Assembly (NCBI RefSeq): GCF_029201565.1
Contig: NZ_CP104002.1
Coordinates: 62,001 to 126,000, forward strand
Direction: 5' to 3'
DNA from: Devosia sp. SD17-2
GTDB lineage: Bacteria; Pseudomonadota; Alphaproteobacteria; Rhizobiales; Devosiaceae
DNA length: 64,000 nucleotides
The notes below the pieces were generated by a model, which was given only the letters and a program-made list of their open reading frames with translations, searched no databases and was not told the origin of the DNA. Position 1 is the stretch's first letter; each line of letters starts with the position of its first letter. The position numbers were made by a program, and so were the translations under genes. Of this stretch, positions 17,385 through 25,345 are shown piece by piece.

Positions 17385-18779
17385 ATGACCGACACGCAGT
17401 TCGCCCCCAAAAAGCTGTTCATCAAGACCTATGGTTGCCAGATGAACGTCTATGACAGTGATCGCATGGCCGATGCACTGGCCCCCCACGGCTATCATCC
17501 GACGCAGGATATGGCCGAGGCCGACCTCATTTTGCTAAATACCTGCCATATCCGCGAGAAAGCCAGCGAAAAGGTTTTCTCCGAGCTGGGGCGGCTGAAG
17601 GAACTGCAGACCGACAGGCGCGCATCAGGCGGCGACCTGATGATCGGCGTTGCCGGCTGCGTGGCCCAGGCCGAGGGCGAGGAAATCGCCCGTCGCGCGC
17701 CCATGGTGGACATGGTGTTCGGCCCGCAGGCCTACCACCGCCTGCCCGAAATGCTGGCCAAGGCGGAAAGTCAGCGCCACATGCACCCGAGCCTCAAGCG
17801 GGCCGTCGTCGATACGGATTTTCCGGAGGAAGACAAGTTCGCTCATCTCCCGGCGGCTCGCAAAGAAGTGACCATCAGCCGGGGTCTCACAGCGTTTCTC
17901 ACCGTGCAGGAAGGCTGCGACAAGTTCTGCTCGTTCTGCGTGGTGCCCTATACCCGCGGCTCCGAAGTCAGCCGGCCGGTGGCCCAGGTGCTGGACGAAG
18001 CGCGCCGCCTCGCCGAGGCGGGGGTGAAGGAAATCACGCTGCTTGGTCAGAACGTCAACGCCTATCACGGCGAAGATGGCGGTCGCGCCGTGGGCCTTGG
18101 TGAACTGGCCTATCGGCTCGCCGAAATTCCGGGGCTGGAGCGCCTGCGCTATACCACCAGCCATCCGCGCGACATGGATGACGCGCTGATCGCGGCGCAT
18201 CGCGACCTCGGTTTCCTGATGCCTTATCTGCACCTGCCGGTGCAGTCGGGCTCGGACACGATCTTGAAGGCGATGAACCGCAAGCACACGGCCGCCGAAT
18301 ATCTGGCGCTGATCGACAAGATCAAGACGGCACGGCCGGACATGGCGCTCTCGGGCGATTTCATCGTCGGCTTCCCGGGTGAAACCGATAGGGATTTCGA
18401 GGACACACTCTCGATCATCCGCGCGGTCGGCTATGCCTCGGCCTATTCGTTCAAATATTCGACCCGGCCCGGCACGCCGGGCGCCAACCTGGGCAACCAG
18501 GTGGCAGAAGAAGTGAAGGTCGAGCGTCTCGCGCGGCTGCAGGAGCTGGTGACCAGCCAGACCAACCAGTTCCACGCTTCGATGGTCGGACGCACACTGC
18601 CAGTGCTGATCGAACGGGTCGGACGCATGCCGGGGCAGGTGGGCGGACGTTCGCCCTATCTGCAGGCCGTCCATCTCGAGGGCAGCACCGATCTCATCGG
18701 GGCCATCCACCAGGTGGAAATCACCGGGGTGATGACCAATTCGCTGACCGGTCGCCTCGCCCAGGCCGCGGCCGCCTAG
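17385..18779 (+). CDS. miaB: tRNA-2-methylthio-N6-isopentenyladenosine37 synthase
   Basis: MiaB is a radical-SAM methylthiotransferase that adds the 2-methylthio group to i6A37 of tRNAs. The N-terminal UPF0004 domain supplies the auxiliary cluster cysteines ([21 protein letters not shown]). The radical-SAM motif is [17 protein letters not shown] (CxxxCxxC) near residues 182-198. A C-terminal TRAM domain follows ([19 protein letters not shown] onward). The length of 464 residues is normal. It is divergent from the HWE kinase gene across about 220 bases. The downstream glycosylase-like gene begins 11 bases after the stop. Confidence 0.97.
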   Translation: MTDTQFAPKKLFIKTYGCQMNVYDSDRMADALAPHGYHPTQDMAEADLILLNTCHIREKASEKVFSELGRLKELQTDRRASGGDLMIGVAGCVAQAEGEEIARRAPMVDMVFGPQAYHRLPEMLAKAESQRHMHPSLKRAVVDTDFPEEDKFAHLPAARKEVTISRGLTAFLTVQEGCDKFCSFCVVPYTRGSEVSRPVAQVLDEARRLAEAGVKEITLLGQNVNAYHGEDGGRAVGLGELAYRLAEIPGLERLRYTTSHPRDMDDALIAAHRDLGFLMPYLHLPVQSGSDTILKAMNRKHTAAEYLALIDKIKTARPDMALSGDFIVGFPGETDRDFEDTLSIIRAVGYASAYSFKYSTRPGTPGANLGNQVAEEVKVERLARLQELVTSQTNQFHASMVGRTLPVLIERVGRMPGQVGGRSPYLQAVHLEGSTDLIGAIHQVEITGVMTNSLTGRLAQAAAA

Positions 18780-18790
18780 GACGGAAAGAA

Positions 18791-19969
18791 TTGGCGCGGG
18801 GCCCTGTCGCACTCACCGGAGCTCTGGCCCGCGCCATCTGGATGCGGGCCCAGCGCCTTGATGAGACGGCGCCGTTTGGCGAAGGGCCGCAGGCGGCGGC
18901 GAAAGCCATATCGCAGCTGGGCTATTTGCAGATCGACACGATCAATGTGATCGAGCGCTGCCACCATCACATTCTCTATTCGCGCATTCCGCACTATCGC
19001 CGAAGCGATCTGGCGCACCTGCAATCGACGGACAAGTCGATCTTTGAATATTGGACCCATGCGCTGAGCTATGTGCCGGCGGGGGACTTTCCGTTCTTCG
19101 TGCCGCTGATGCAGCATTATCGGGCCAATCCGAGCCGCTGGTTCGGCTCGGTGACGACCGACGAGGTCCGCGCCATGGTGCGCCGGCTCAAGACCGAGGG
19201 GCCGCTGTCGATCCGCGATATCGACGACGACGAGCTGGTGGAAAAGAACCACGCCTGGGCGAGCCGCAAACCTTCCAAACGCGTGTTGCAGCTGATGTTT
19301 TTTCAGGGTCTGGCGGTGATCTCCCGACGCGAGGGGATGCTCAAGACCTACGATCTCGCCGAGCGGCATTTTGGTTGGGAGAAGAGCCCGCGTCCGGCGA
19401 CCGGGCGGCAGGGGACTGCCTATATTCTCGACCGCGCCTTGCGCAGCCAGGGAGTGGTCAGCCTCGACTCCATCTGCCATCTCAACGCGCCCGCGAAAAA
19501 GGCAGTGCTCGAACTGATCGAGGCGCGGGTGAAGCGGCGGCAACTGGTGGAAGTGGTCATAGAAGGGGCAGAAAAAATCCGGCACTGGGCGGCGCCGGAG
19601 GTCTTAGAGCAGGGGGTTCTTCCTGCGGCGGGGCGGGTGCATATCCTGTCGCCTTTCGATCCACTGATCATTCTGCGAAAGCGCCTAAAATTGTTCTTTG
19701 GCTATGAGCATGTGTTCGAAGCCTATGTCCCGGCGGCAAAACGGAAATACGGTTATTTCGCCCTGCCGGTGCTGATCGATGATCGCGTGGTGGCGGCGAT
19801 CGATCTCAAGACCGACCGCGGGGCAGGAAAGCTGCTGGTGCAGAACTGGACCTGGCTCGAAGAGATTGGCGCGGACGAGCAGTCGGCGATCACGGCCGAA
19901 CTTGACCGCTTCGAGAGATTTCAGCTGGCCGGGCAATCCAGCGCGTCTCAAGGTGGATCACCGGGATAA
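18791..19969 (+). CDS. YcaQ-like winged-helix DNA glycosylase (AlkZ/AlkX superfamily)
   Basis: A 392-residue member of the HTH_42/YcaQ family, winged-helix proteins that unhook DNA interstrand crosslinks or excise bulky alkylated bases. The family active site is a Q-x-Q or Q-x-D motif after the first helices. LQIDTINVIERCHHH here gives Q-I-D, which suggests the YcaQ/AlkX-like subgroup. Further family marks are SIFEYWTHALSYVP, MLFQGLAVISRREG-type and LSPFDPLIILRKRL. The start is TTG with a GGACGGAAAG-type site upstream, following miaB closely. The last residues (QGGSPG) and the stop codon come from an intergenic palindromic repeat, so the C-terminal tail is probably recent. Confidence 0.88.
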   Translation: MARGPVALTGALARAIWMRAQRLDETAPFGEGPQAAAKAISQLGYLQIDTINVIERCHHHILYSRIPHYRRSDLAHLQSTDKSIFEYWTHALSYVPAGDFPFFVPLMQHYRANPSRWFGSVTTDEVRAMVRRLKTEGPLSIRDIDDDELVEKNHAWASRKPSKRVLQLMFFQGLAVISRREGMLKTYDLAERHFGWEKSPRPATGRQGTAYILDRALRSQGVVSLDSICHLNAPAKKAVLELIEARVKRRQLVEVVIEGAEKIRHWAAPEVLEQGVLPAAGRVHILSPFDPLIILRKRLKLFFGYEHVFEAYVPAAKRKYGYFALPVLIDDRVVAAIDLKTDRGAGKLLVQNWTWLEEIGADEQSAITAELDRFERFQLAGQSSASQGGSPG

Positions 19970-19979
19970 ACCCGGTGAT
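19957..19979. repeat. Palindromic intergenic repeat, family 1 (copy 1)
   Basis: ATCACCGGG (19957-19965) pairs with CCCGGTGAT (19971-19979) around ATAAA. It matches the second hairpin of the larger repeats at 52669-52727 and 60940-61003. The TAA stop of the glycosylase gene lies inside it. Confidence 0.75.
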
Positions 19980-20028
19980 GACGGCGGGGAGAATTTTGGG
20001 GCCGAGCCTATGGGCTGCGCCAAACCGC

Positions 20029-20751
20029 CTATTCGGCGGGCTTGGTCGTCTTCGTCCTGGGCGTGAGACCGTGGAGGAAGAGCTGTTCGAGATAGCGGGC
20101 GGCGTCCTCAAACCGGCCCTCACCGCCGCGGCCTTTGCCGAGAACAGCGCGGACTTGGACGTCGAAATCAGCATAGTGCTGAGTGGTGGCCCAGATGGAA
20201 AAGATCAGGTGATAGGGGTCGGCGCGGGCGATCTTGCCCTCGTCCATCCAGCCGAGCAGGATTTTTGCCTTTTCATCGACGAGGTTCTTGAGGTCCACCT
20301 CGATCATGTCGATGATGTGGGGGGCGCCGCGCAGCATCTCATTGGCGAAGAGCCGGCTTTCGCGCGGAAAATCGCGCGCCATCTCAAGCTTGCGGCGAAT
20401 GTAGGAGCGGATTTCCGAGAAGGGGTCCCCATCGGCCCGCATCTCTTCGAGCGGGGCCAGCCAGGTGACGAGCAGTTCGCTCATCAGGCGGCGATGGATC
20501 TCTTCCTTCTTGGGAAAATAATAGAGCAGATTGGGTTTGCTCATCCCCGCCACTTCGGCGATCTGGTCGATGGTGGCGCCCCGAAAGCCGTGCATGGAGA
20601 AAACGTCCAGCGCCGCCTCGAGGATAGCGTCCTGTTTTTCTTTCTGGATACGCGTGGCCGGACGGCTCTTGGCCGCCTTGGCGTCAGCTTTATGGACCCG
20701 CTTGGCGGGCGCTTTAGGGGGCTCGACCGATTTCAGCTTTCTGGGTGCCAT
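20029..20751 (-). CDS. rutR: TetR-family regulator of pyrimidine catabolism (RutR-like)
   Basis: A TetR/AcrR regulator of about 240 residues that closely resembles E. coli RutR. The helix-turn-helix region is QDAILEAALDVFSMHGFRGA followed by IDQIAEVAGMSKPNLLYYFP. The ligand domain has the RutR-like TWLAPLEEMR, FANEMLRGAP and IFSIWATTQHYADFDVQV segments. RutR is released from DNA by uracil or thymine. An Ala/Lys/Arg-rich N-terminal arm of about 40 residues precedes the DNA-binding domain. The start is taken as the ATG giving MAPRKLKS. It is divergent from the aminotransferase gene, and a RutR-type palindrome lies between them. Control of the whole neighbouring cluster is inferred. Confidence 0.92.
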   Translation of the reverse strand: MAPRKLKSVEPPKAPAKRVHKADAKAAKSRPATRIQKEKQDAILEAALDVFSMHGFRGATIDQIAEVAGMSKPNLLYYFPKKEEIHRRLMSELLVTWLAPLEEMRADGDPFSEIRSYIRRKLEMARDFPRESRLFANEMLRGAPHIIDMIEVDLKNLVDEKAKILLGWMDEGKIARADPYHLIFSIWATTQHYADFDVQVRAVLGKGRGGEGRFEDAARYLEQLFLHGLTPRTKTTKPAE

Positions 20752-20786
20752 TTTCGTCTTGCGGGAAAGAACAGGAGTGCTAACAT

Positions 20787-20802
20787 TTTTCCAACTGGTC
20801 AA
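20787..20802. promoter_or_regulatory. RutR-type operator between rutR and the catabolic genes
   Basis: The sequence TTTTCCAACTGGTCAA matches the RutR consensus TTGACCA-N2-TGGTCAA at 12 of 14 positions: the right half-site is perfect and the left is TT--CCA. It sits in the 132-base divergent region, 35 bases before the rutR start and about 80 bases before the aminotransferase start, where a repressor could act on both directions. Confidence 0.6.
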
Positions 20803-20883
20803 AAATCTGGGGTTCGACTTCAACTGTCAAGCGCCCGCGAATAATGGCCGGATAAAGGGCAGTCAAATAGGGAGCGAACTGTC

Positions 20884-22212
20884 GTGTCCACCAATAATGC
20901 CGTCGTGCCGAACGATCTCAGCGCGTTCTGGATGCCGTTTACGGCCAACCGGCAGTTCAAGAAATCGCCGCGCATGTTCGTGGCGGCCAAGGACATGCAC
21001 TACACAACCAGCGATGGCCGCCAGGTGCTCGATGGCACCGCTGGCCTCTGGTGCGTCAATGCCGGCCATGCCCGTCCGAAAATCGTGGAGGCGATCTCAA
21101 AGCAGGCCGCAGAGCTCGACTATGCGCCGGCCTTCCAGATGGGCCACCCCAAGGCGTTCGAGCTGGCCAATCGGCTAGTGGATCTGACGCCCGATGGGCT
21201 CGACCATGTGCTTTTCACCAATTCGGGTTCGGAATCGGTCGAGACCGCGCTCAAGGTGGCGCTGGCCTATCAGAAGGTGATCGGGCAGGGCGCGCGCAGC
21301 CGCCTGATCGGCCGCGAACGCGGCTATCACGGGGTCAATTTCGGCGGCATTTCGGTGGGCGGCATTGTCACCAACCGCAAGATGTTCGGTACGCTTCTTA
21401 CCGGCGTCGACCATCTGCCGCATACGCATAATCTGGCCAAGAACGCGTTTTCGCGCGGCGTGCCCGAGCATGGCGTTGACCTCGCCGACGAGCTGGAACG
21501 CATTGTCACCCTGCATGATGCCTCGACTATTGCCGCGGTGATCGTCGAGCCGGTGGCCGGTTCAACCGGCGTGCTCATCCCGCCCCCGGGCTATCTCCAA
21601 CGCCTGCGCGACATCACCAAGAAACATGGCATTTTGCTGATCTTTGACGAAGTGATCACGGGCTATGGGCGTCTTGGAACGCCATTTGGTGCCGATTATT
21701 TTGGCGTGACGCCGGATATTCTGGTGACGGCCAAGGGCCTGACCAATGGTGTCATTCCGATGGGCGCTGTGATGGTCTCCAAGGAGATCCACGACGCCTT
21801 CATGCAGGGGCCGGAACACCTCATCGAGTTCTTCCACGGCTATACCTATTCGGGCAATCCGATCGCCTCGGCGGCGGGCCTTGCCACGCTCGAAACCTAT
21901 AAGGACGAAGGCCTGCTCACCCGCGGCGCCGACCTCGCCAAGGTTTGGGAAGACGGGCTGCACAGCCTCAAGGGCCTGCCGCATGTCATCGATATCCGAA
22001 ATATCGGCCTTGTTGGCGCGGTCGAGCTGGAACCCATCGCAGGACAGCCGACCAAGCGGGCCTTCGCGGCCTTCCTCGCCGCCTTCGAGCAGGGCCTTCT
22101 AATTCGCACGACCGGCGACATCATCGCGCTCAGCCCACCGCTGATCGTTTCCGAAAACCAGATCGACCAGATCATCACGACCCTGGCCGGCATCCTCAAG
22201 ACGCTTGAGTAA
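20884..22212 (+). CDS. Class III omega-amino acid:pyruvate aminotransferase
   Basis: A 442-residue fold-type I PLP aminotransferase of class III. FTNSGSESVETALK binds the cofactor phosphate, RERGYHGVNFGG and the LIFDEVITGYGRLG segment are class signatures, and the PLP lysine is in VTAKGLTNGVIPMGAVM. It most resembles beta-alanine:pyruvate aminotransferases, which would convert beta-alanine to malonate semialdehyde, or beta-aminoisobutyrate to methylmalonate semialdehyde, the products supplied by the downstream genes. The start is GTG with GGGAG upstream. Being next to rutR and before the semialdehyde dehydrogenase supports this role over other omega-aminotransferase substrates. Confidence 0.9.
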   Translation: MSTNNAVVPNDLSAFWMPFTANRQFKKSPRMFVAAKDMHYTTSDGRQVLDGTAGLWCVNAGHARPKIVEAISKQAAELDYAPAFQMGHPKAFELANRLVDLTPDGLDHVLFTNSGSESVETALKVALAYQKVIGQGARSRLIGRERGYHGVNFGGISVGGIVTNRKMFGTLLTGVDHLPHTHNLAKNAFSRGVPEHGVDLADELERIVTLHDASTIAAVIVEPVAGSTGVLIPPPGYLQRLRDITKKHGILLIFDEVITGYGRLGTPFGADYFGVTPDILVTAKGLTNGVIPMGAVMVSKEIHDAFMQGPEHLIEFFHGYTYSGNPIASAAGLATLETYKDEGLLTRGADLAKVWEDGLHSLKGLPHVIDIRNIGLVGAVELEPIAGQPTKRAFAAFLAAFEQGLLIRTTGDIIALSPPLIVSENQIDQIITTLAGILKTLE

Positions 22213-22257
22213 AATGGAACAAACATTCTATAAGCGAAACGATAGAATTTTTGTTCC
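22205..22257 (+). promoter_or_regulatory. Promoter with 16-bp inverted-repeat operator for the semialdehyde dehydrogenase
   Basis: A -35-like TTGAGT (22205-22210, over the aminotransferase stop) and a -10 TATAAG (22229-22234) are 18 bases apart. Over the -10 and start region lies an inverted repeat whose left arm GGAACAAACATTCTAT (22216-22231) matches the complement of the right arm (22242-22257) at 15 of 16 positions, with a 10-base spacer. The arrangement is that of a repressor site. The sequence is unlike the RutR site, so a second regulator is likely. Confidence 0.6.
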
Positions 22258-22278
22258 TGCAAGGAAGAGGATCGACTG

Positions 22279-23775
22279 ATGCAGATCATCGAGAACGCCG
22301 TGGCCGGCAAGCGCTATGTGTCGAGCTCGACGCGGCGCGTGCCCGTGTTCAATCCGGCCACTGGCGAACAGAGCGCAGAACTGCCCCTGTCGACCATGGA
22401 CGAGCTTAACGAAGCCGTGGCCTCGGCTGTAAAGGCGCAGGTGGCCTGGGGCAATACCCCGCCGATGAAGCGCGCCCGCGTGATGTTTAAGTTCAAGGCG
22501 CTTCTCGATCAATATGCCGACGATATCGCGCGCGAGATTTCCAGGGAACACGGCAAGGTGCATGACGATGCGCTGGGCGAAGTGGCCCGCGGGATCGACT
22601 GCGTCGACTTCGCCTGTGGTATTCCGCACCTCTTGAAGGGCGAATACTCCCGCAATGTTGGGCCGAGCATCGACACCTATTCGGATCGCCAGCCACTGGG
22701 TGTGGTGGCCGGGGTGACCCCGTTCAACTTCCCCGCCATGGTGCCGATGTGGATGTATCCGGCGGCCATCGCCTGCGGCAATGCCTTCATTTTGAAGCCC
22801 TCCGAGCGTGATCCGTCCGCACCGATGCTGGCCTGGAACCTCTTCATGGAGGCCGGCCTGCCCGAAGGCATTTTGCAGGTGATCCACGGCGACAAGGAGA
22901 TGGTCGACGGCATTCTGGATCATCCCGACATCAAGGCGGTGAGCTTTGTCGGCTCGACGCCCATCGCTGAATATGTCTACCAGCGCGGCACCAAGGCCGG
23001 TAAGCGCGTGCAGGCCCTGGGCGGCGCCAAGAACCATATGATCATCATGCCGGATGCCGACCTCGACCAGGCGGCCGACGCGCTGATGGGCGCCGGCTAT
23101 GGCTCGGCTGGCGAACGCTGCATGGCCATTTCCGTAGCCGTGCCAGTGGGCAAGGGCACGGCCGATGCGCTGATCGAAAAGCTCAAGCCGCGCGTGGAAA
23201 GCCTCAAGATCGGCCCCTCCACCGACAAGGACGCCGAAATGGGTCCTGTGGTGACGAAAATGCACCGCGACAAGATTCTTGGGTACATCGACGCGGGCGA
23301 GAAGGAAGGGGCCAAGCTCGTCGTCGACGGCCGTGGCTTCAAGCTCCAGGGCTATGAGAACGGCTATTATGTGGGCGGCACGCTGTTCGACAATGTCGAG
23401 CCGCATATGTCGATCTACAAGGACGAGATTTTTGGGCCGGTCCTCTCGGTGGTCCGGCGCGAAAATTTCCAGGACGCGGTCGATCTGATCCATGGGCATG
23501 AATATGCCAATGGCACGGCGATTTTTACCCGCGATGGCGATGCGGCACGAGAATTTGCCGACAAGATCGAAGTGGGCATGGTGGGCATCAACGTGCCGAT
23601 CCCGGTGCCAGTGGCCTATCACTCCTTCGGCGGCTGGAAGCGTTCGCTGTTTGGCGACCACTCCATCTATGGGCCCGAGGGCATCCACTTCTATACGCGG
23701 CTCAAAACCGTCACCACCCGCTGGCCCGCAGGGATCAAGGGCGGCGCGGAGTTTTCGTTTCCGAGCGTGAAGTAG
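22279..23775 (+). CDS. mmsA: CoA-acylating (methyl)malonate-semialdehyde dehydrogenase
   Basis: An aldehyde dehydrogenase of 498 residues of the MmsA/IolA type. It oxidises malonate or methylmalonate semialdehyde to acetyl-CoA or propionyl-CoA with loss of CO2 and reduction of NAD. Cofactor and fold motifs are GVTPFNFPAMVPMWM and KPSERDPSAPM, the NAD-site SFVGSTPIAEYVY, and the catalytic cysteine in GSAGERCMAISVAV near residue 285. It has a good GGAAGAGGA ribosome-binding site and its own promoter-operator just upstream. In context it receives the semialdehydes made by the aminotransferase and ends the pyrimidine-degradation route. It may also serve valine or inositol breakdown. Confidence 0.95.
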   Translation: MQIIENAVAGKRYVSSSTRRVPVFNPATGEQSAELPLSTMDELNEAVASAVKAQVAWGNTPPMKRARVMFKFKALLDQYADDIAREISREHGKVHDDALGEVARGIDCVDFACGIPHLLKGEYSRNVGPSIDTYSDRQPLGVVAGVTPFNFPAMVPMWMYPAAIACGNAFILKPSERDPSAPMLAWNLFMEAGLPEGILQVIHGDKEMVDGILDHPDIKAVSFVGSTPIAEYVYQRGTKAGKRVQALGGAKNHMIIMPDADLDQAADALMGAGYGSAGERCMAISVAVPVGKGTADALIEKLKPRVESLKIGPSTDKDAEMGPVVTKMHRDKILGYIDAGEKEGAKLVVDGRGFKLQGYENGYYVGGTLFDNVEPHMSIYKDEIFGPVLSVVRRENFQDAVDLIHGHEYANGTAIFTRDGDAAREFADKIEVGMVGINVPIPVPVAYHSFGGWKRSLFGDHSIYGPEGIHFYTRLKTVTTRWPAGIKGGAEFSFPSVK

Positions 23776-23783
23776 GGTCAGAT

Positions 23784-23886
23784 GGTCAGCGTTCACAACA
23801 CATCGCTGACCGCCCCTTGCCTCTCTCACACAGAGAGGGCAGACAAATTTTTGGCCCCGCCAGTGCCCTCGCGCGCTGGCGGGGCC
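23784..23886. repeat. Three successive hairpins between mmsA and the amidohydrolase gene
   Basis: Three separate perfect stems lie in a row. GGTCAGCG (23784-23791) pairs with 23804-23811. CCTCTCT (23820-23826) pairs with 23832-23838. GGCCCCGCCAG (23853-23863) pairs with 23876-23886. The last is strongest and has a T run on its minus-strand side. They probably terminate or process the mmsA transcript. Confidence 0.6.
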
Positions 23887-23893
23887 ACCTATT

Positions 23894-23909
23894 TTGACCA
23901 CACAGACAT
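23894..23909. promoter_or_regulatory. Possible second RutR site before the amidohydrolase gene
   Basis: A perfect RutR half-site TTGACCA (23894-23900) lies 22 bases before the amidohydrolase start. The opposite half matches only three of seven positions. I list it because of its place in the putative regulon. Confidence 0.3.
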
Positions 23910-23921
23910 AAGAGCAAGAAA

Positions 23922-25172
23922 ATGACCTCTCCCGGTGAGAACCTTCGTATCAATGGCGATCGGCTCTGGGAGAGCCTGATGGATATGGCCAAGGTGGGGC
24001 CGGGGATTGCCGGGGGTAATAATCGGCAGACCCTGACCGATGCCGACAAGGAGGGGCGGGAGCTTTTCCAGCGCTGGTGCGAAGAGGCGGGGCTTACCAT
24101 GGGCGTCGACAAGATGGGCACCATGTTCATGACCCGTCCGGGCACCGATCCCGATGCCTTGCCGGTTTACATCGGCAGCCACCTCGACACCCAGCCGACT
24201 GGCGGGAAATATGACGGCGTGCTCGGCGTGCTCGCCGGGCTCGAAGTCGTGCGCTCGATGAATGATCTCGGGATCAAGACCAAGCACCCCATCGTTGTCA
24301 CCAACTGGACCAATGAAGAGGGCGCGCGCTTCGCCCCGGCCATGGTGGCGTCGGGGGTCTTCGCCGGCGTGCATAGCCTTGAATATGCCTATGATCGCAA
24401 GGACATGGACGGCAAGCGATTTGGCGACGAGCTCGAGCGCATTGGCTGGGTCGGTGACGAAGAGGTCGGCGCGCGCAAGATGCACGCCTATTTCGAATAT
24501 CACATCGAACAGGGCCCGATCCTCGAGGCCGAGAACAAACAGATCGGCGTTGTCACCCATTGCCAGGGTCTGTGGTGGCTCGAATTCACGCTCACCGGCA
24601 AGGAAGCTCATACCGGCTCGACGCCGATGAATATGCGCGTCAATGCCGGGCTGGCGATGGCGCGAATTTTTGAGGCGGTGCAGGAAATCGCCATGTCCGA
24701 GCAACCCGGCGCGGTGGCCGGCACGGGGCAGGTGAAGTTTTCGCCGAACTCGCGAAACGTGCTGCCGGGGACGGTGGTGTTCACTGTCGATTTGCGCACC
24801 CCGAGCCAGGAAAAGCTCGACCGCATGCGCGCCAAGATCGAAGCACGCGCCGCCGAAATCTGCGCCGAACTGGGCGTTGGCTGCTCGGTTGAGGCGGTGG
24901 GGCATTTTGATCCCGTCACCTTTGATCCGACGCTGGTGGAGCGGGTCCGCTCGGCGGCTGAAAAGCTCGGCTATAGCCACATGAACATCATTTCGGGTGC
25001 GGGACATGACGCCTGCTGGGCGGCCAAACTGGCGCCGACAACCATGATCATGTGCCCCTGCGTGGATGGACTGAGCCACAACGAGGCCGAAGAGATTTCC
25101 CTCGAATGGGCCGCCGCAGGTTGCGACGTGCTGTTCCATGCCGTGGTGGAAACCGCGGAGATCGTGGAGTGA
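23922..25172 (+). CDS. Zn-dependent N-carbamoyl-beta-alanine amidohydrolase (M20 family)
   Basis: A 416-residue M20/allantoate-amidohydrolase family enzyme. It would hydrolyse N-carbamoyl-beta-alanine (or the thymine-derived beta-isobutyrate form) to the amino acid, ammonia and CO2. The metal-site motifs are GSHLDTQPTGGKYDGVLGV (His near 87, Asp near 98), NWTNEEGARFAPAM (adjacent glutamates), and GHDACWAAK and GLSHNEAEEI near the C-terminus. The dimerisation-domain segment EAHTGSTPMNMR is also present. Hydantoinase-type N-carbamoyl-amino acid hydrolases share these motifs, so only the neighbouring dihydropyrimidinase and aminotransferase point to the pyrimidine role. Confidence 0.9.
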   Translation: MTSPGENLRINGDRLWESLMDMAKVGPGIAGGNNRQTLTDADKEGRELFQRWCEEAGLTMGVDKMGTMFMTRPGTDPDALPVYIGSHLDTQPTGGKYDGVLGVLAGLEVVRSMNDLGIKTKHPIVVTNWTNEEGARFAPAMVASGVFAGVHSLEYAYDRKDMDGKRFGDELERIGWVGDEEVGARKMHAYFEYHIEQGPILEAENKQIGVVTHCQGLWWLEFTLTGKEAHTGSTPMNMRVNAGLAMARIFEAVQEIAMSEQPGAVAGTGQVKFSPNSRNVLPGTVVFTVDLRTPSQEKLDRMRAKIEARAAEICAELGVGCSVEAVGHFDPVTFDPTLVERVRSAAEKLGYSHMNIISGAGHDACWAAKLAPTTMIMCPCVDGLSHNEAEEISLEWAAAGCDVLFHAVVETAEIVE

Positions 25173-25194
25173 AATTCTTGGCGCCCCATAAGGC

Positions 25195-25262
25195 CCCCTC
25201 ACCCGGACTGCGCTTTGCGAAGTCCGGGCTCTCCCTCATGGGACGAGGGCAAGAAGGAGCCG
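25195..25262. repeat. Intergenic repeat-like segment with nested hairpins
   Basis: CCCGGACT (25202-25209) pairs with AGTCCGGG (25221-25228), followed by a CCCTC/GAGGG stem. The style resembles the GC-rich intergenic mosaics at 27608-27697 and 41607-41931 in this window. No gene is present. Confidence 0.45.
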
Positions 25263-25280
25263 CATCGACTTAAAAACAAA

Positions 25281-25324
25281 AAAGACCCGCCGATCAGCGC
25301 TGAGGGGTGCGTGGCGGGTCTTTT
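25281..25324 (+). terminator. Terminator-like hairpin between amidohydrolase and hydA
   Basis: GACCCGCC (25284-25291) pairs with GGCGGGTC (25313-25320), with A residues before and TTTT after, so it can act in both directions. The loop is 21 bases. The T run ends only 22 bases before the hydA ATG. Confidence 0.65.
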
Positions 25325-25345
25325 CGGACTGCAAGGGAACGAAGA

